Assembly: GCA_029250385.1 (NCBI GenBank)
Contig: JAQXFJ010000219.1
Location: 1-9,657, forward strand
Length of the DNA: 9,657 nucleotides
Direction: 5' to 3'
From: Candidatus Poseidoniaceae archaeon
GTDB taxonomy: Archaea > Thermoplasmatota > Poseidoniia > Poseidoniales > Poseidoniaceae
This document shows, piece by piece, positions 1 through 6,056 of the stretch. Position 1 is the stretch's first letter. Each line of letters opens with the position of its first letter. Position numbers and translations under genes: made by a program. Below the pieces are notes generated by a model. That model worked only from the letters and a program-made list of their open reading frames with translations. It was not told the origin of the DNA and searched no databases.

Positions 1-275
1 ATGCCATCCGTGAAAATCTTACAGAAATTGGGCCTGCAGTGTTTATCGCATACAGTGTCGAATTAGATCCAGGTCAAGTCCCGGTCGCTTCTAGCGAAAT
101 TGCTGAAACGGGGTTTGTCAACGTCGCAAAATTCGAGGAGTTAAAGTGGGTAAGCGCAGCAATGAAGTCAATAGCTACAAATGCGCTAATTCAAACTCCG
201 TTTGCGACTCTAGATTATTCTGACCAAAGAGGGTATCCGTATCTTCTACACCAAAACGGAGATGTAAAAATATGA
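1..275 (+). CDS. Nudix hydrolase, C-terminal part (5' end outside window)
   Basis: The frame is open from base 3 to a TGA at 273-275 and gives about 90 residues; the start lies off the left edge. The first residues read AIRENLTEIGP. This matches the second half of the Nudix box (REUxEExGU): R, E, the second E and G are in register, although the first E of the EE pair is T. The tail has the usual Nudix finish, an acidic strand (EIAETGFVNV), then FEELKW and a terminal helix. Family members hydrolyse nucleoside diphosphates linked to another moiety, often cleaning up oxidised nucleotides. The substrate cannot be told from this fragment. An internal GTG at 39 could be mistaken for a start, but coding similarity continues upstream of it. 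The stop overlaps the photolyase ATG by four bases, which suggests translational coupling and a shared transcript. Confidence 0.72.
   Translation, partial: AIRENLTEIGPAVFIAYSVELDPGQVPVASSEIAETGFVNVAKFEELKWVSAAMKSIATNALIQTPFATLDYSDQRGYPYLLHQNGDVKI
258..264 (+). promoter_or_regulatory. Ribosome binding site of the photolyase gene
   Basis: GGAGATG lies inside the end of the Nudix gene, seven bases before the ATG at 272. It resembles the archaeal Shine-Dalgarno consensus GGAGGTG and supports 272 as the start. Confidence 0.6.
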
Positions 276-1570
276 ACGAATCACTATCTGAGAGAATTAG
301 GTCAGCAAATGACGAACCGGTAAATGAAGATGGCGAATACATTGTCTATTGGATGATTGCCAGTCGACGGTTCAACTACAACTCATCGTTAGAATTCGCA
401 GCTCAACTGGCAATAGAACATGAAGTTCCATTGTTGGTAATCGAAGAAATTTCTACCAGCCACAGATTTGCTAATGACCGAATCGCGACTTTTATGATTC
501 AAGGCATGGTCGAAAATGTGTCTGTCTTCAAAGACAACAATATCCGCTACATACCGTGGGTCGAAACACCATTGAGCGGGCCGATTGGTTTGCTAAAAGA
601 AATTTCCAAAAGAGCAAAGATAGTAGTCAGTGATGACTTCCCCACTTACTATCCCAGCAGAGCCATAAATGCAGCAAGCAAATCTATTCCAGTAAAGATG
701 TACGCTGGTGACTCAAACGGAGTTATTCCAATGTCATGGACTGAAAGCGCCCACACAACTGCTCATGGGTTTAGGCGATGGATACATGCAAATTTCAGTC
801 GCTGCCCAGAAACCTGGCCAAAACAAAACCCAATCCCAAAGGGAGCCGATATTATGATGAGTGATAAATTGTTTAAATCGGTAATGAAGGATTGTTCTGT
901 TAAACTTCCACCGTTTGAATGGTTGTGGAGATGTTCAGAAGGTGGCTCAGTAGGTAAAAAAGCGCTGGCTGCAATAGATATCGACCACTCTGTAGGGCCA
1001 GTAAGAATGGCGCAAGGTGGAAGAAATACCGCAATGAGGAAACTAGCGCACTTCTTGACAGACCGACTAGAGAGATATCACTTAGACAGGAACAATGTGG
1101 AAAACCCAGCTGTCAGCGGTTTATCGCCTTGGTTGCATTTTGGCCATGTCTCCTCAATTGAAATCGTTGAACGCATACTCAACCAAAATGATTGGTCTCC
1201 AGAGGACATAGACCCATCAAGAAAAGGCTCAAGAGAAGGCTGGTGGGGACTACCTGCTGGTGTAGAAAGTTTCCTCGATCAGATAATAACATGGCGAGAA
1301 CTTGGCTTCAACAATGCATATCACAACAAAAATCACAACAAATTTGAGTCAATACCCGCATGGGCCCAAAAGACACTTGCTGAGCACTCCGATGATGAAC
1401 GTGTATTGTATACATATGACCAAATCGAAAACGCAGAAACTCACGATGAAATATGGAATGCTGCTCAAATCCAATTAACCCAAACTGGTATCATCCACAA
1501 CTACTTGAGAATGTTGTGGGGTAAGCGAATTCTAGAATGGGCATCAACTCCAGAGCAAGCTGCTAATTGA
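272..1570 (+). CDS. Class II-like DNA photolyase, N-terminal 432 residues (ends at in-frame TGA)
   Basis: The product is a light-driven, FAD-dependent flavoenzyme family member that splits cyclobutane pyrimidine dimers. The N-terminal antenna-type Rossmann domain spans about residues 20-170, starting YIVYWMIASRRFNYNSSLEFA, the class II pattern (YWM, then a long helix). FAD-binding helices follow: GLSPWLHFGHVSS at 283-295, FLDQIITWRELGFNN at 334-348 (compare the class II signature FxEExxxRRELxxNF), and a conserved block at 395-423 with WNAAQ, RMLWGKR and ILEW. In class II enzymes that last block includes tryptophans used for flavin photoreduction. The match to strict class II is divergent and fits a class II-like subfamily better. 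The frame stops at 1568-1570, before the conserved C-terminal block, which continues in the same frame from 1571. The start is supported by a good ribosome binding site. Family membership is clear, but activity of the truncated product is doubtful. Confidence 0.88.
   Translation: MNESLSERIRSANDEPVNEDGEYIVYWMIASRRFNYNSSLEFAAQLAIEHEVPLLVIEEISTSHRFANDRIATFMIQGMVENVSVFKDNNIRYIPWVETPLSGPIGLLKEISKRAKIVVSDDFPTYYPSRAINAASKSIPVKMYAGDSNGVIPMSWTESAHTTAHGFRRWIHANFSRCPETWPKQNPIPKGADIMMSDKLFKSVMKDCSVKLPPFEWLWRCSEGGSVGKKALAAIDIDHSVGPVRMAQGGRNTAMRKLAHFLTDRLERYHLDRNNVENPAVSGLSPWLHFGHVSSIEIVERILNQNDWSPEDIDPSRKGSREGWWGLPAGVESFLDQIITWRELGFNNAYHNKNHNKFESIPAWAQKTLAEHSDDERVLYTYDQIENAETHDEIWNAAQIQLTQTGIIHNYLRMLWGKRILEWASTPEQAAN
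1568..1570 (+). other. In-frame TGA splitting the photolyase reading frame
   Basis: The TGA follows ...TPEQAAN and is followed directly by ATG ATT AAA in the same frame. Class II photolyases run through this point without a gap (roughly S/TPExAxxxxIxLNDxY). The stop therefore replaces one residue; nothing is inserted or deleted. Several other genes in the window end normally in TGA (273, 1769, 8280 and the minus-strand synthase), so TGA is a working stop codon here. Confidence 0.85.
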
Positions 1571-1771
1571 ATGATTAAACTTAATGACAAATACGCGCTT
1601 GATGGCAGAGATCCTAATTCTTACACGGGAATATTTTGGGTCCTTGGAAGACATGATAGAGCGTGGGGCCCCGAAAGAGCCATATTTGGAAAGATAAGAT
1701 ATATGTCATCAGAAAGAACTCGTAAAAAGATGAATCTCAAACCATACCTACAACAATATCGGAGTAGATGA
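1571..1771 (+). CDS. C-terminal segment of the photolyase (66 residues), same frame after TGA
   Basis: This segment encodes the most conserved block of class II-like photolyases. It has LNDKYALDGRDPNSYTGIF at about residues 4-22, then GRHDRAWGPERAIFGKIRYM at about 26-45, which matches class II signature 2 (GxHDxxWxERxxFGKxRYM) with one extra residue before ER. It ends in a basic tail. In known structures this region closes the FAD-binding helical domain. ATG at 1571 abuts the TGA, so termination-reinitiation could produce it as a separate chain, but no convincing ribosome binding site precedes it. It is best read as the displaced end of the upstream gene, not as an independent gene. No further stop or loss of conserved residues is visible, so the break is either recent, an error, or tolerated. 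The stop at 1769-1771 lies one base before the next start. Confidence 0.85.
   Translation: MIKLNDKYALDGRDPNSYTGIFWVLGRHDRAWGPERAIFGKIRYMSSERTRKKMNLKPYLQQYRSR
1761..1764 (+). promoter_or_regulatory. Ribosome binding site of the SRPBCC-epimerase gene
   Basis: GGAG lies eight bases before the ATG at 1773, within the last photolyase codons. It supports that start and translation from the shared transcript. Confidence 0.5.
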
Positions 1772-1772
1772 A

Positions 1773-3155
1773 ATGAGTATTGTATTTGAACACAAGACTG
1801 AGGTTGAAAACAGTGTCGAAGAAGCATTTGCATGGCACGAAAGGAAAGGAGCATTTAGACGTTTGATGCCACCATGGGAACTTGCAGAAGAAGTACGTGC
1901 AGATGATAATCTTGAAGAAGGTTCTCAAAGAATATTCAGATTCCCCATGGGCCCAATAAAGATGAGTTGGGTTGCCGAACACACAGGATACAATCCACCT
2001 CACTCTTTTGAGGATAAGATGCTAAAAGGGCCTTTCAAATCTTGGCATCATACTCACAATTTCGAGACAATAGGAGACAACAATGCGTTGATTCATGACA
2101 AGGTTAACTACAAGCTGCCAATGGGATTCCTTGGTAAACTAGTCGCTGGTAGAATGATAAAGAAGCGGCTTGACAGAATGTTTACAGCAAGGGAAATTAG
2201 ACTCGAAAGAGATTTGAAGCGTCATGCTGATTTCGCTGATAAACCCCGTAAAAAAATCCTAGTTGCAGGCTCATCTGGATTAATTGGTCGTCAATTAGTG
2301 GCGTTTTTAGATACTGGAGGCCATGATGTTTGGCGACTAGTAAGAAGAAAGGCCAAGAAAAATGAAAAAGAATTGGTTTGGAATCCCGAAGTTGGGATAA
2401 TTAATCATGATGTTTTGGAAGGCTTCGACGCAATAATCCACCTTGGTGGTGCGGGAATTGGCGATAAGCGTTGGTCAAAAAAACGCATGAAATTAATCGA
2501 GGAAAGCAGAACAAAGAGCACTAAATTGTTGGCAAATGCCATCACTGAACTAACCAATAAGCCTGAGGCATTCATCGTTGCTAGCGCTGTTGGTTGGTAT
2601 GGTGAACGTGGTGATGAAGAGTTAGATGAAACATCAACACCTGGCGAAGGATTTCTGCCAAAAACTTGCGCTAGATGGGAAGACTCGTGTCAGGCTGCCC
2701 GAGATATCGGGGTACGAACCATCAATTTGCGAACCGGCATTGTCCTAGATGCTACCGGTGGAGCGCTTGGGAAAATGTTGTTACCAGCCAAACTTGGCGC
2801 TGGAGGCCCAATTGGCCGAGGTAAACAGTGGTACAGCTGGGTTTCAATGGACGACCAGATATATTCAATTCATCATCTCCTAATGAAAGAAGATTGTGAA
2901 GGTGCCTACAACATTGGATCCCCAAACCCTGTGCAACAAAAGACATTTGCCAAGACTCTGGGCAAGGTGTTGCGACGACCAGCATTTATGCCAACTCCTC
3001 CGCTAGGAATATGGTTTCTGTTTGGAAAAATGGGTGTTGCCTTGACCACAGAGAGTACTAGAGTTATTCCGAAGAGGCTGATGTCTTCTGGATACAGGTT
3101 TGAGCATGAAAACCTAGAAGGCGCCTTGAGAGACAGTTTAGGACTCTGGAGATAA
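1773..3155 (+). CDS. SRPBCC domain fused to TIGR01777 (YfcH/SDR39U1-type) epimerase
   Basis: This is a 460-residue two-domain protein. Residues 1 to about 150 look like an SRPBCC (START-like) hydrophobic ligand pocket domain (FEHKTEVENSVEEAFAWHER at the start; WHHTHNFE at 91-98). Residues 160-460 are an extended short-chain dehydrogenase/epimerase of the TIGR01777 type. They contain the Rossmann motif GSSGLIG (166-172), IIHLGGAGIGDKRW (221-234), SAVGWYG (271-277, the family's version of the active-site region), RTGIVLD (320-326), WYSWVSMDD (353-361) and a C-terminal DUF1731-like stretch from about 407. An NAD(P) cofactor is expected; the substrate is unknown for the whole family. No signal peptide or membrane segment is seen, so it is cytoplasmic. 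This domain fusion is familiar from bacteria. It starts one base after the photolyase stop, and members of this family recur beside photolyases in bacterial light-response clusters. Confidence 0.88.
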   Translation: MSIVFEHKTEVENSVEEAFAWHERKGAFRRLMPPWELAEEVRADDNLEEGSQRIFRFPMGPIKMSWVAEHTGYNPPHSFEDKMLKGPFKSWHHTHNFETIGDNNALIHDKVNYKLPMGFLGKLVAGRMIKKRLDRMFTAREIRLERDLKRHADFADKPRKKILVAGSSGLIGRQLVAFLDTGGHDVWRLVRRKAKKNEKELVWNPEVGIINHDVLEGFDAIIHLGGAGIGDKRWSKKRMKLIEESRTKSTKLLANAITELTNKPEAFIVASAVGWYGERGDEELDETSTPGEGFLPKTCARWEDSCQAARDIGVRTINLRTGIVLDATGGALGKMLLPAKLGAGGPIGRGKQWYSWVSMDDQIYSIHHLLMKEDCEGAYNIGSPNPVQQKTFAKTLGKVLRRPAFMPTPPLGIWFLFGKMGVALTTESTRVIPKRLMSSGYRFEHENLEGALRDSLGLWR

Positions 3156-3160
3156 TCCTA

Positions 3161-4174
3161 TCAAACCAAGAAATTTAACCTTGGCTTTCTAATAATACCA
3201 AGAGCAAACTGAATCTTGCGGTAGAGGCTCATTGTCAGTCTTCGGGTAAAAACATCACCATTTCTTTTCATGGCTTCTTCAAGAATTGCATCATAGGCTG
3301 CACACATTACTGACGGTGAATATTTGGCATCTTTATCTAATAGTGACAACAGCCCAACAGCGTTTTTCCTGTGTACCATTACATGGTCGAGATAGTGTCG
3401 CATAAAATTCTGCCAACCTTCTGAGGTTGGAAGGTCTTCAGAAGTAAGGTCTTTGCTTGATAACCCAAATTTGGCAAGTTCTTCACTAGGGAGATAAATT
3501 CTGTTTCTACTGAGGTCTTCTTGAATGTCCCGCAAGACGTTGACCATCTGTAGATAGATACCCATCTCAACCGCATGTCGTCTGGCGTTTGGATCATTGT
3601 ATCCATATATTTCCACTAAACACAGGCCAACAGTTGATGCGACGCGGTAACAATATTGCCGTAAGTCTTCGAACCTTTGATACTTCGCAGCGTAAAGGTC
3701 ATCTTCCATTCCTGAAATTAACTCTCTCAAATGGTCTAACTCTATTGGGAATTTTTTGATCACATCGGCGAGCGCTATGAAAATTGGTTCATCGACAGTC
3801 TCATTGTTTTCTATTGATTCCAAGTTTATTCTAAACCATAGTAAAGCCGTTAGTTTTGACAGATGATCTAAATCTGGATTTAGCGGTTCAGTCTGTTTGT
3901 CTGTAGATAATTGAATGCTACGATTTTTCGCCTGCTCGCTTAGGTGCGATAAGTCTCTATCCGGCAACCAATCTCCGTCAACGATGTCGTCAACTCTACG
4001 GCAAAAGGCGTAAAGTGCATTCACAGCTTTGCGCTTTTGAGTCGGTAAATGTCTAAAAGAGCGGAAGAAGGAGCTTGATGCATTTCTAGCAATTGTTTCA
4101 CAGGTAGAATAGGCGTTTTGAAGTTTATCTGCCATGGTATCTTTTTCTTGTCCGAGTTGAAATATAGATACCAT
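3161..4174 (-). CDS. crtB: Phytoene/squalene synthase family protein (CrtB/HpnD-like)
   Basis: This is a head-to-head prenyl synthase of the trans-isoprenyl diphosphate synthase fold. It would condense two geranylgeranyl diphosphates to phytoene, or two farnesyl diphosphates to (pre)squalene. Both Mg-diphosphate binding motifs are present: RRVDDIVD at 59-66 and QMVNVLRDIQED at 209-220. GMEDDL (155-160) and YCYRVASTVG (174-183) are also typical, and the length is near normal. Sequence alone does not separate phytoene from squalene synthase; the crtB symbol is the best guess given the light-related neighbours and the need for retinal in rhodopsin-bearing marine archaea. Start choice: ATG at 4174 has a good GGTGGTGA motif just upstream, but the family-like sequence begins at Met14 (4135), so either may be used. 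Its 3' end is 5 bases from the epimerase's, in convergent orientation. Confidence 0.88.
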   Translation of the reverse strand: MVSIFQLGQEKDTMADKLQNAYSTCETIARNASSSFFRSFRHLPTQKRKAVNALYAFCRRVDDIVDGDWLPDRDLSHLSEQAKNRSIQLSTDKQTEPLNPDLDHLSKLTALLWFRINLESIENNETVDEPIFIALADVIKKFPIELDHLRELISGMEDDLYAAKYQRFEDLRQYCYRVASTVGLCLVEIYGYNDPNARRHAVEMGIYLQMVNVLRDIQEDLSRNRIYLPSEELAKFGLSSKDLTSEDLPTSEGWQNFMRHYLDHVMVHRKNAVGLLSLLDKDAKYSPSVMCAAYDAILEEAMKRNGDVFTRRLTMSLYRKIQFALGIIRKPRLNFLV

Positions 4175-4178
4175 ACAT

Positions 4179-4186
4179 TCACCACC
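4179..4186 (-). promoter_or_regulatory. Shine-Dalgarno-like site for the prenyl synthase
   Basis: On the minus strand this reads GGTGGTGA, four bases before the ATG at 4174. It matches the core of the archaeal consensus (GGAGGTGATC) and favours 4174 over the internal Met at 4135, whose upstream sequence is only A-rich. Confidence 0.4.
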
Positions 4187-4222
4187 CAGAGCATACTGCC
4201 AACATCTTTAGCCATTCTTATT

Positions 4223-4240
4223 GTTATATCAAGTATAGTA
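4223..4240 (-). promoter_or_regulatory. Candidate TATA region for the prenyl synthase
   Basis: The minus strand reads TACTATACTT followed by GATATAAC, both TATA-like. A start about 25 bases downstream would fall near 4200 and give a leader of about 25-35 bases before 4174. Archaeal TATA boxes are degenerate and the gap is AT-rich anyway, so this is weak support. Confidence 0.3.
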
Positions 4241-4268
4241 TTTTACCGAACTAAAATGTGTACTAGAA

Positions 4269-5897
4269 TCATGCAAGTTGTGCCCAATCAACTTCTGCTT
4301 CGACTGCTTCTATTTCATCAACATCCATTTGAGCAAGTTGTAATTTTCCAGATAATTCATCATTTACTGCATGCCAGTAAGAATATGCTTCAATAACCCA
4401 AATTCCAGACTCTCTAGTGCCATTTCCAGAGCCCTTTACGCCACCAAATGGCAAGTGTGCTTCTGCCCCAGTAGTAGAATTATTTATTCCTGTCATTCCA
4501 GCCTTGATGCCGGTTTTGTAACGATATGCTTCCAGACGATCATTGGTATAAATTGCCGACGACAAACCGTACGGACTAGCGTTAGCAAGATGTAGTGCAT
4601 GGTCGAAATCTTTGGCCTTGACTATTGTTACAGCAGGGCCAAATATTTCCTCATGGAAACATTTCATGTCTTCAGTTACATCTGCAAAAACGTGTGGCCA
4701 CATAAACACACCATCTCCTGCATTACCCATGAAATTTTCCGGCTGGTTGTCTGTAGTTATTTCCCCTCGACCCCAAAGTTGGGTTGCTCCAGAAGACTTA
4801 GCCATTTCTAGGTCAATCAAGAAATCCTTAGCGTACTTTTCAGACAGCATTGGGCCGTATAGAACATCTTTGTGAACCGATGAATCACCTATATGAGTCG
4901 ACCTAACTTTTGCCATAAATTTCTCCATAAACTCGTCATATATTTCTTCGTGAACTATAAGATTGCCAAGGCTTGTACACCGTTGTCCAGCGGTTCCAAA
5001 AGCACCCCAATAAGCACCTGCCACTGCATTGTCTAAGTTGGCAGACGGCATAACAACCAATGGGTTCTTGCCACCTAATTCTAAGGAACAAGAAACTAAA
5101 TTTCGACCGCAAACTTCGCCAATCATTTTCCCAACCCCGGTTGAACCTGTGAAAGAGATTTTGTTGACTAATCCTTCATCTACTGCATCTACTAGGTATT
5201 GACCAGCGCCGCTGCCCTTGCCGTGAACAAGATTGATTACGCCGTTTGGTAAACCTGCTTGATGCATAATTCGTGCTAGAGCAAAGGAAAGAAGGGGGGC
5301 GTCTTGTGGGCTTTTCCACACACAAGTATTACCACACATGATGGCTGGAATCATCTTCCAAAATGGGACCGCTGAAGGAAAGTTACAAGCATTAATTATG
5401 CCACAAACTCCCAATGGGCGACGGTAAGTGAACAACTCTTTATCCGGCAATTCTGAATTTACTGTTTGACCATACAATCTTCTGCCTTCGGATTGGAAGA
5501 ACAAACATGTATCAATTGCTTCTTGTATTTCGCCACCAGATTCTTTCAAAGTTTTACCAATCTCTCTTGTCTCAAGTGCTACAAGATCATCTTTGTACTC
5601 CATTAACAAACGTCCCATGTTACCAATTATTTGGCCTCTGGTGGGCGCTGGCGTGGCGGCCCAACCGGTAAATGCTGCATGAGCTGCCGCAAGGGCAGAA
5701 TGGACATCATCGCGTGTTGAAAGGGGGAATTCACCTAAGCAATCCGCTAGCAGTGCTGGGTTTTTTGATTCGAAGGTCACTCCATCGCTGGATGAGGTCA
5801 ATTGACCGTTGATGATGTTGTATCCTCTAACCGATGGTTTTCCATTCGGGTTTTCTCGGGCAATAAATTCCAATCCTGTTTCTAAAACATGAACCAT
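4269..5897 (-). CDS. NAD(P)-dependent aldehyde dehydrogenase (ALDH superfamily)
   Basis: The 542-residue protein oxidises an aldehyde to a carboxylate with NAD(P). All hallmark residues are present: oxyanion Asn172 in NFP; Lys195 in WKSPQ; FTGSTGVG at 249-256 for the cofactor; general base Glu273 in LELGGKNP; catalytic Cys307 in GQRCTS; Glu417 in HEEIFGP; and FGGVKGSG starting near 484. The GTAGQRCT context, VLYGPM (345-350) and the ending GAEAHLPFGG...SGKLQLAQ resemble aldehyde dehydrogenases of the ALDH7/piperideine-6-carboxylate or pyrroline-5-carboxylate-like branches, so an amino-acid semialdehyde substrate is possible but unproven. The last 18 or so residues form an acidic tail (DVDEIEAVEAEVDW) beyond the usual end. 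Start: ATG at 5897, 159 bases from the divergent CDC48 start. It lies 94 bases upstream of, and co-directional with, the prenyl synthase. A TATA box and inverted repeats precede it. Confidence 0.92.
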   Translation of the reverse strand: MVHVLETGLEFIARENPNGKPSVRGYNIINGQLTSSSDGVTFESKNPALLADCLGEFPLSTRDDVHSALAAAHAAFTGWAATPAPTRGQIIGNMGRLLMEYKDDLVALETREIGKTLKESGGEIQEAIDTCLFFQSEGRRLYGQTVNSELPDKELFTYRRPLGVCGIINACNFPSAVPFWKMIPAIMCGNTCVWKSPQDAPLLSFALARIMHQAGLPNGVINLVHGKGSGAGQYLVDAVDEGLVNKISFTGSTGVGKMIGEVCGRNLVSCSLELGGKNPLVVMPSANLDNAVAGAYWGAFGTAGQRCTSLGNLIVHEEIYDEFMEKFMAKVRSTHIGDSSVHKDVLYGPMLSEKYAKDFLIDLEMAKSSGATQLWGRGEITTDNQPENFMGNAGDGVFMWPHVFADVTEDMKCFHEEIFGPAVTIVKAKDFDHALHLANASPYGLSSAIYTNDRLEAYRYKTGIKAGMTGINNSTTGAEAHLPFGGVKGSGNGTRESGIWVIEAYSYWHAVNDELSGKLQLAQMDVDEIEAVEAEVDWAQLA

Positions 5898-5926
5898 GGT
5901 CAGCCGACCTATGCCCGACTATTGAA

Positions 5927-5948
5927 GATAATGGTCATTATCGATAAT
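5927..5948. promoter_or_regulatory. Candidate operator: three alternating GATAAT half-sites
   Basis: GATAATG (5927-5933), CATTATC (5936-5942) and GATAATT (5943-5949) alternate in orientation. They form GATAATG-GT-CATTATC (7-base arms, perfect) and an overlapping perfect 12-base palindrome ATTATCGATAAT at 5937-5948. The cluster sits between the TATA-like box at 5950-5957 and the predicted transcription start of the aldehyde dehydrogenase gene, a usual position for an archaeal repressor site. The binding protein is unknown. Confidence 0.5.
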
Positions 5949-5949
5949 T

Positions 5950-5957
5950 CTATATTT
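5950..5957 (-). promoter_or_regulatory. Candidate TATA box for the aldehyde dehydrogenase gene
   Basis: The minus strand reads AAATATAG. Transcription would start about 25 bases downstream, near 5927, leaving a leader of about 30 bases before the ATG at 5897. Spacing and sequence fit an archaeal TATA box; the start site is predicted only. Confidence 0.4.
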
Positions 5958-6005
5958 GCAATGTTTAAAAGTACCCTGACAATACCACTCATTACCTCGA
6001 GTACA

Positions 6006-6036
6006 GGCCATGGGTATAGAAACTATAACCACGGCC
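6006..6036. promoter_or_regulatory. 31-base inverted repeat upstream of CDC48
   Basis: The left arm GGCCATGGGTATAG (6006-6019) and right arm CTATAACCACGGCC (6023-6036) pair at 12 of 14 positions around a central AAA. The mismatches are 6010/6032 and 6014/6028. The repeat ends 20 bases before the CDC48 ATG, so it overlaps where a TATA box or 5' leader would lie. It could be an operator for a dimeric regulator or an RNA hairpin. Its TATAG/CTATA core also looks TATA-like. Confidence 0.55.
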
Positions 6037-6056
6037 GGTAATTTGGAGCGATTATT

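Noticed and set aside
1..63. ATG at base 1 as a gene start
   Set aside because: Its frame stops after 20 codons at the TAG at 61-63, while the Nudix frame (starting at base 3) is the one with family similarity.
1..275. Isopentenyl-diphosphate isomerase (also a Nudix fold), given the prenyl synthase nearby
   Set aside because: The fragment is short and ends like an ordinary Nudix hydrolase; none of the isomerase's characteristic motifs is visible.
1568..1570. TGA as a selenocysteine codon in the photolyase
   Set aside because: No photolyase is known to use selenocysteine, the position is not a conserved Cys, and the presumed lineage is not known to carry the selenocysteine system.
1571..1771. 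The 66-residue frame as an independent small gene
   Set aside because: It is in frame with the photolyase and encodes that family's C-terminal signature; it also has no ribosome site of its own.
5898..5909. GGTC-N4-GACC repeat directly before the aldehyde dehydrogenase ATG
   Set aside because: Only four-base arms pair perfectly; this is too short to separate from chance, and the stronger GATAAT cluster lies just upstream.
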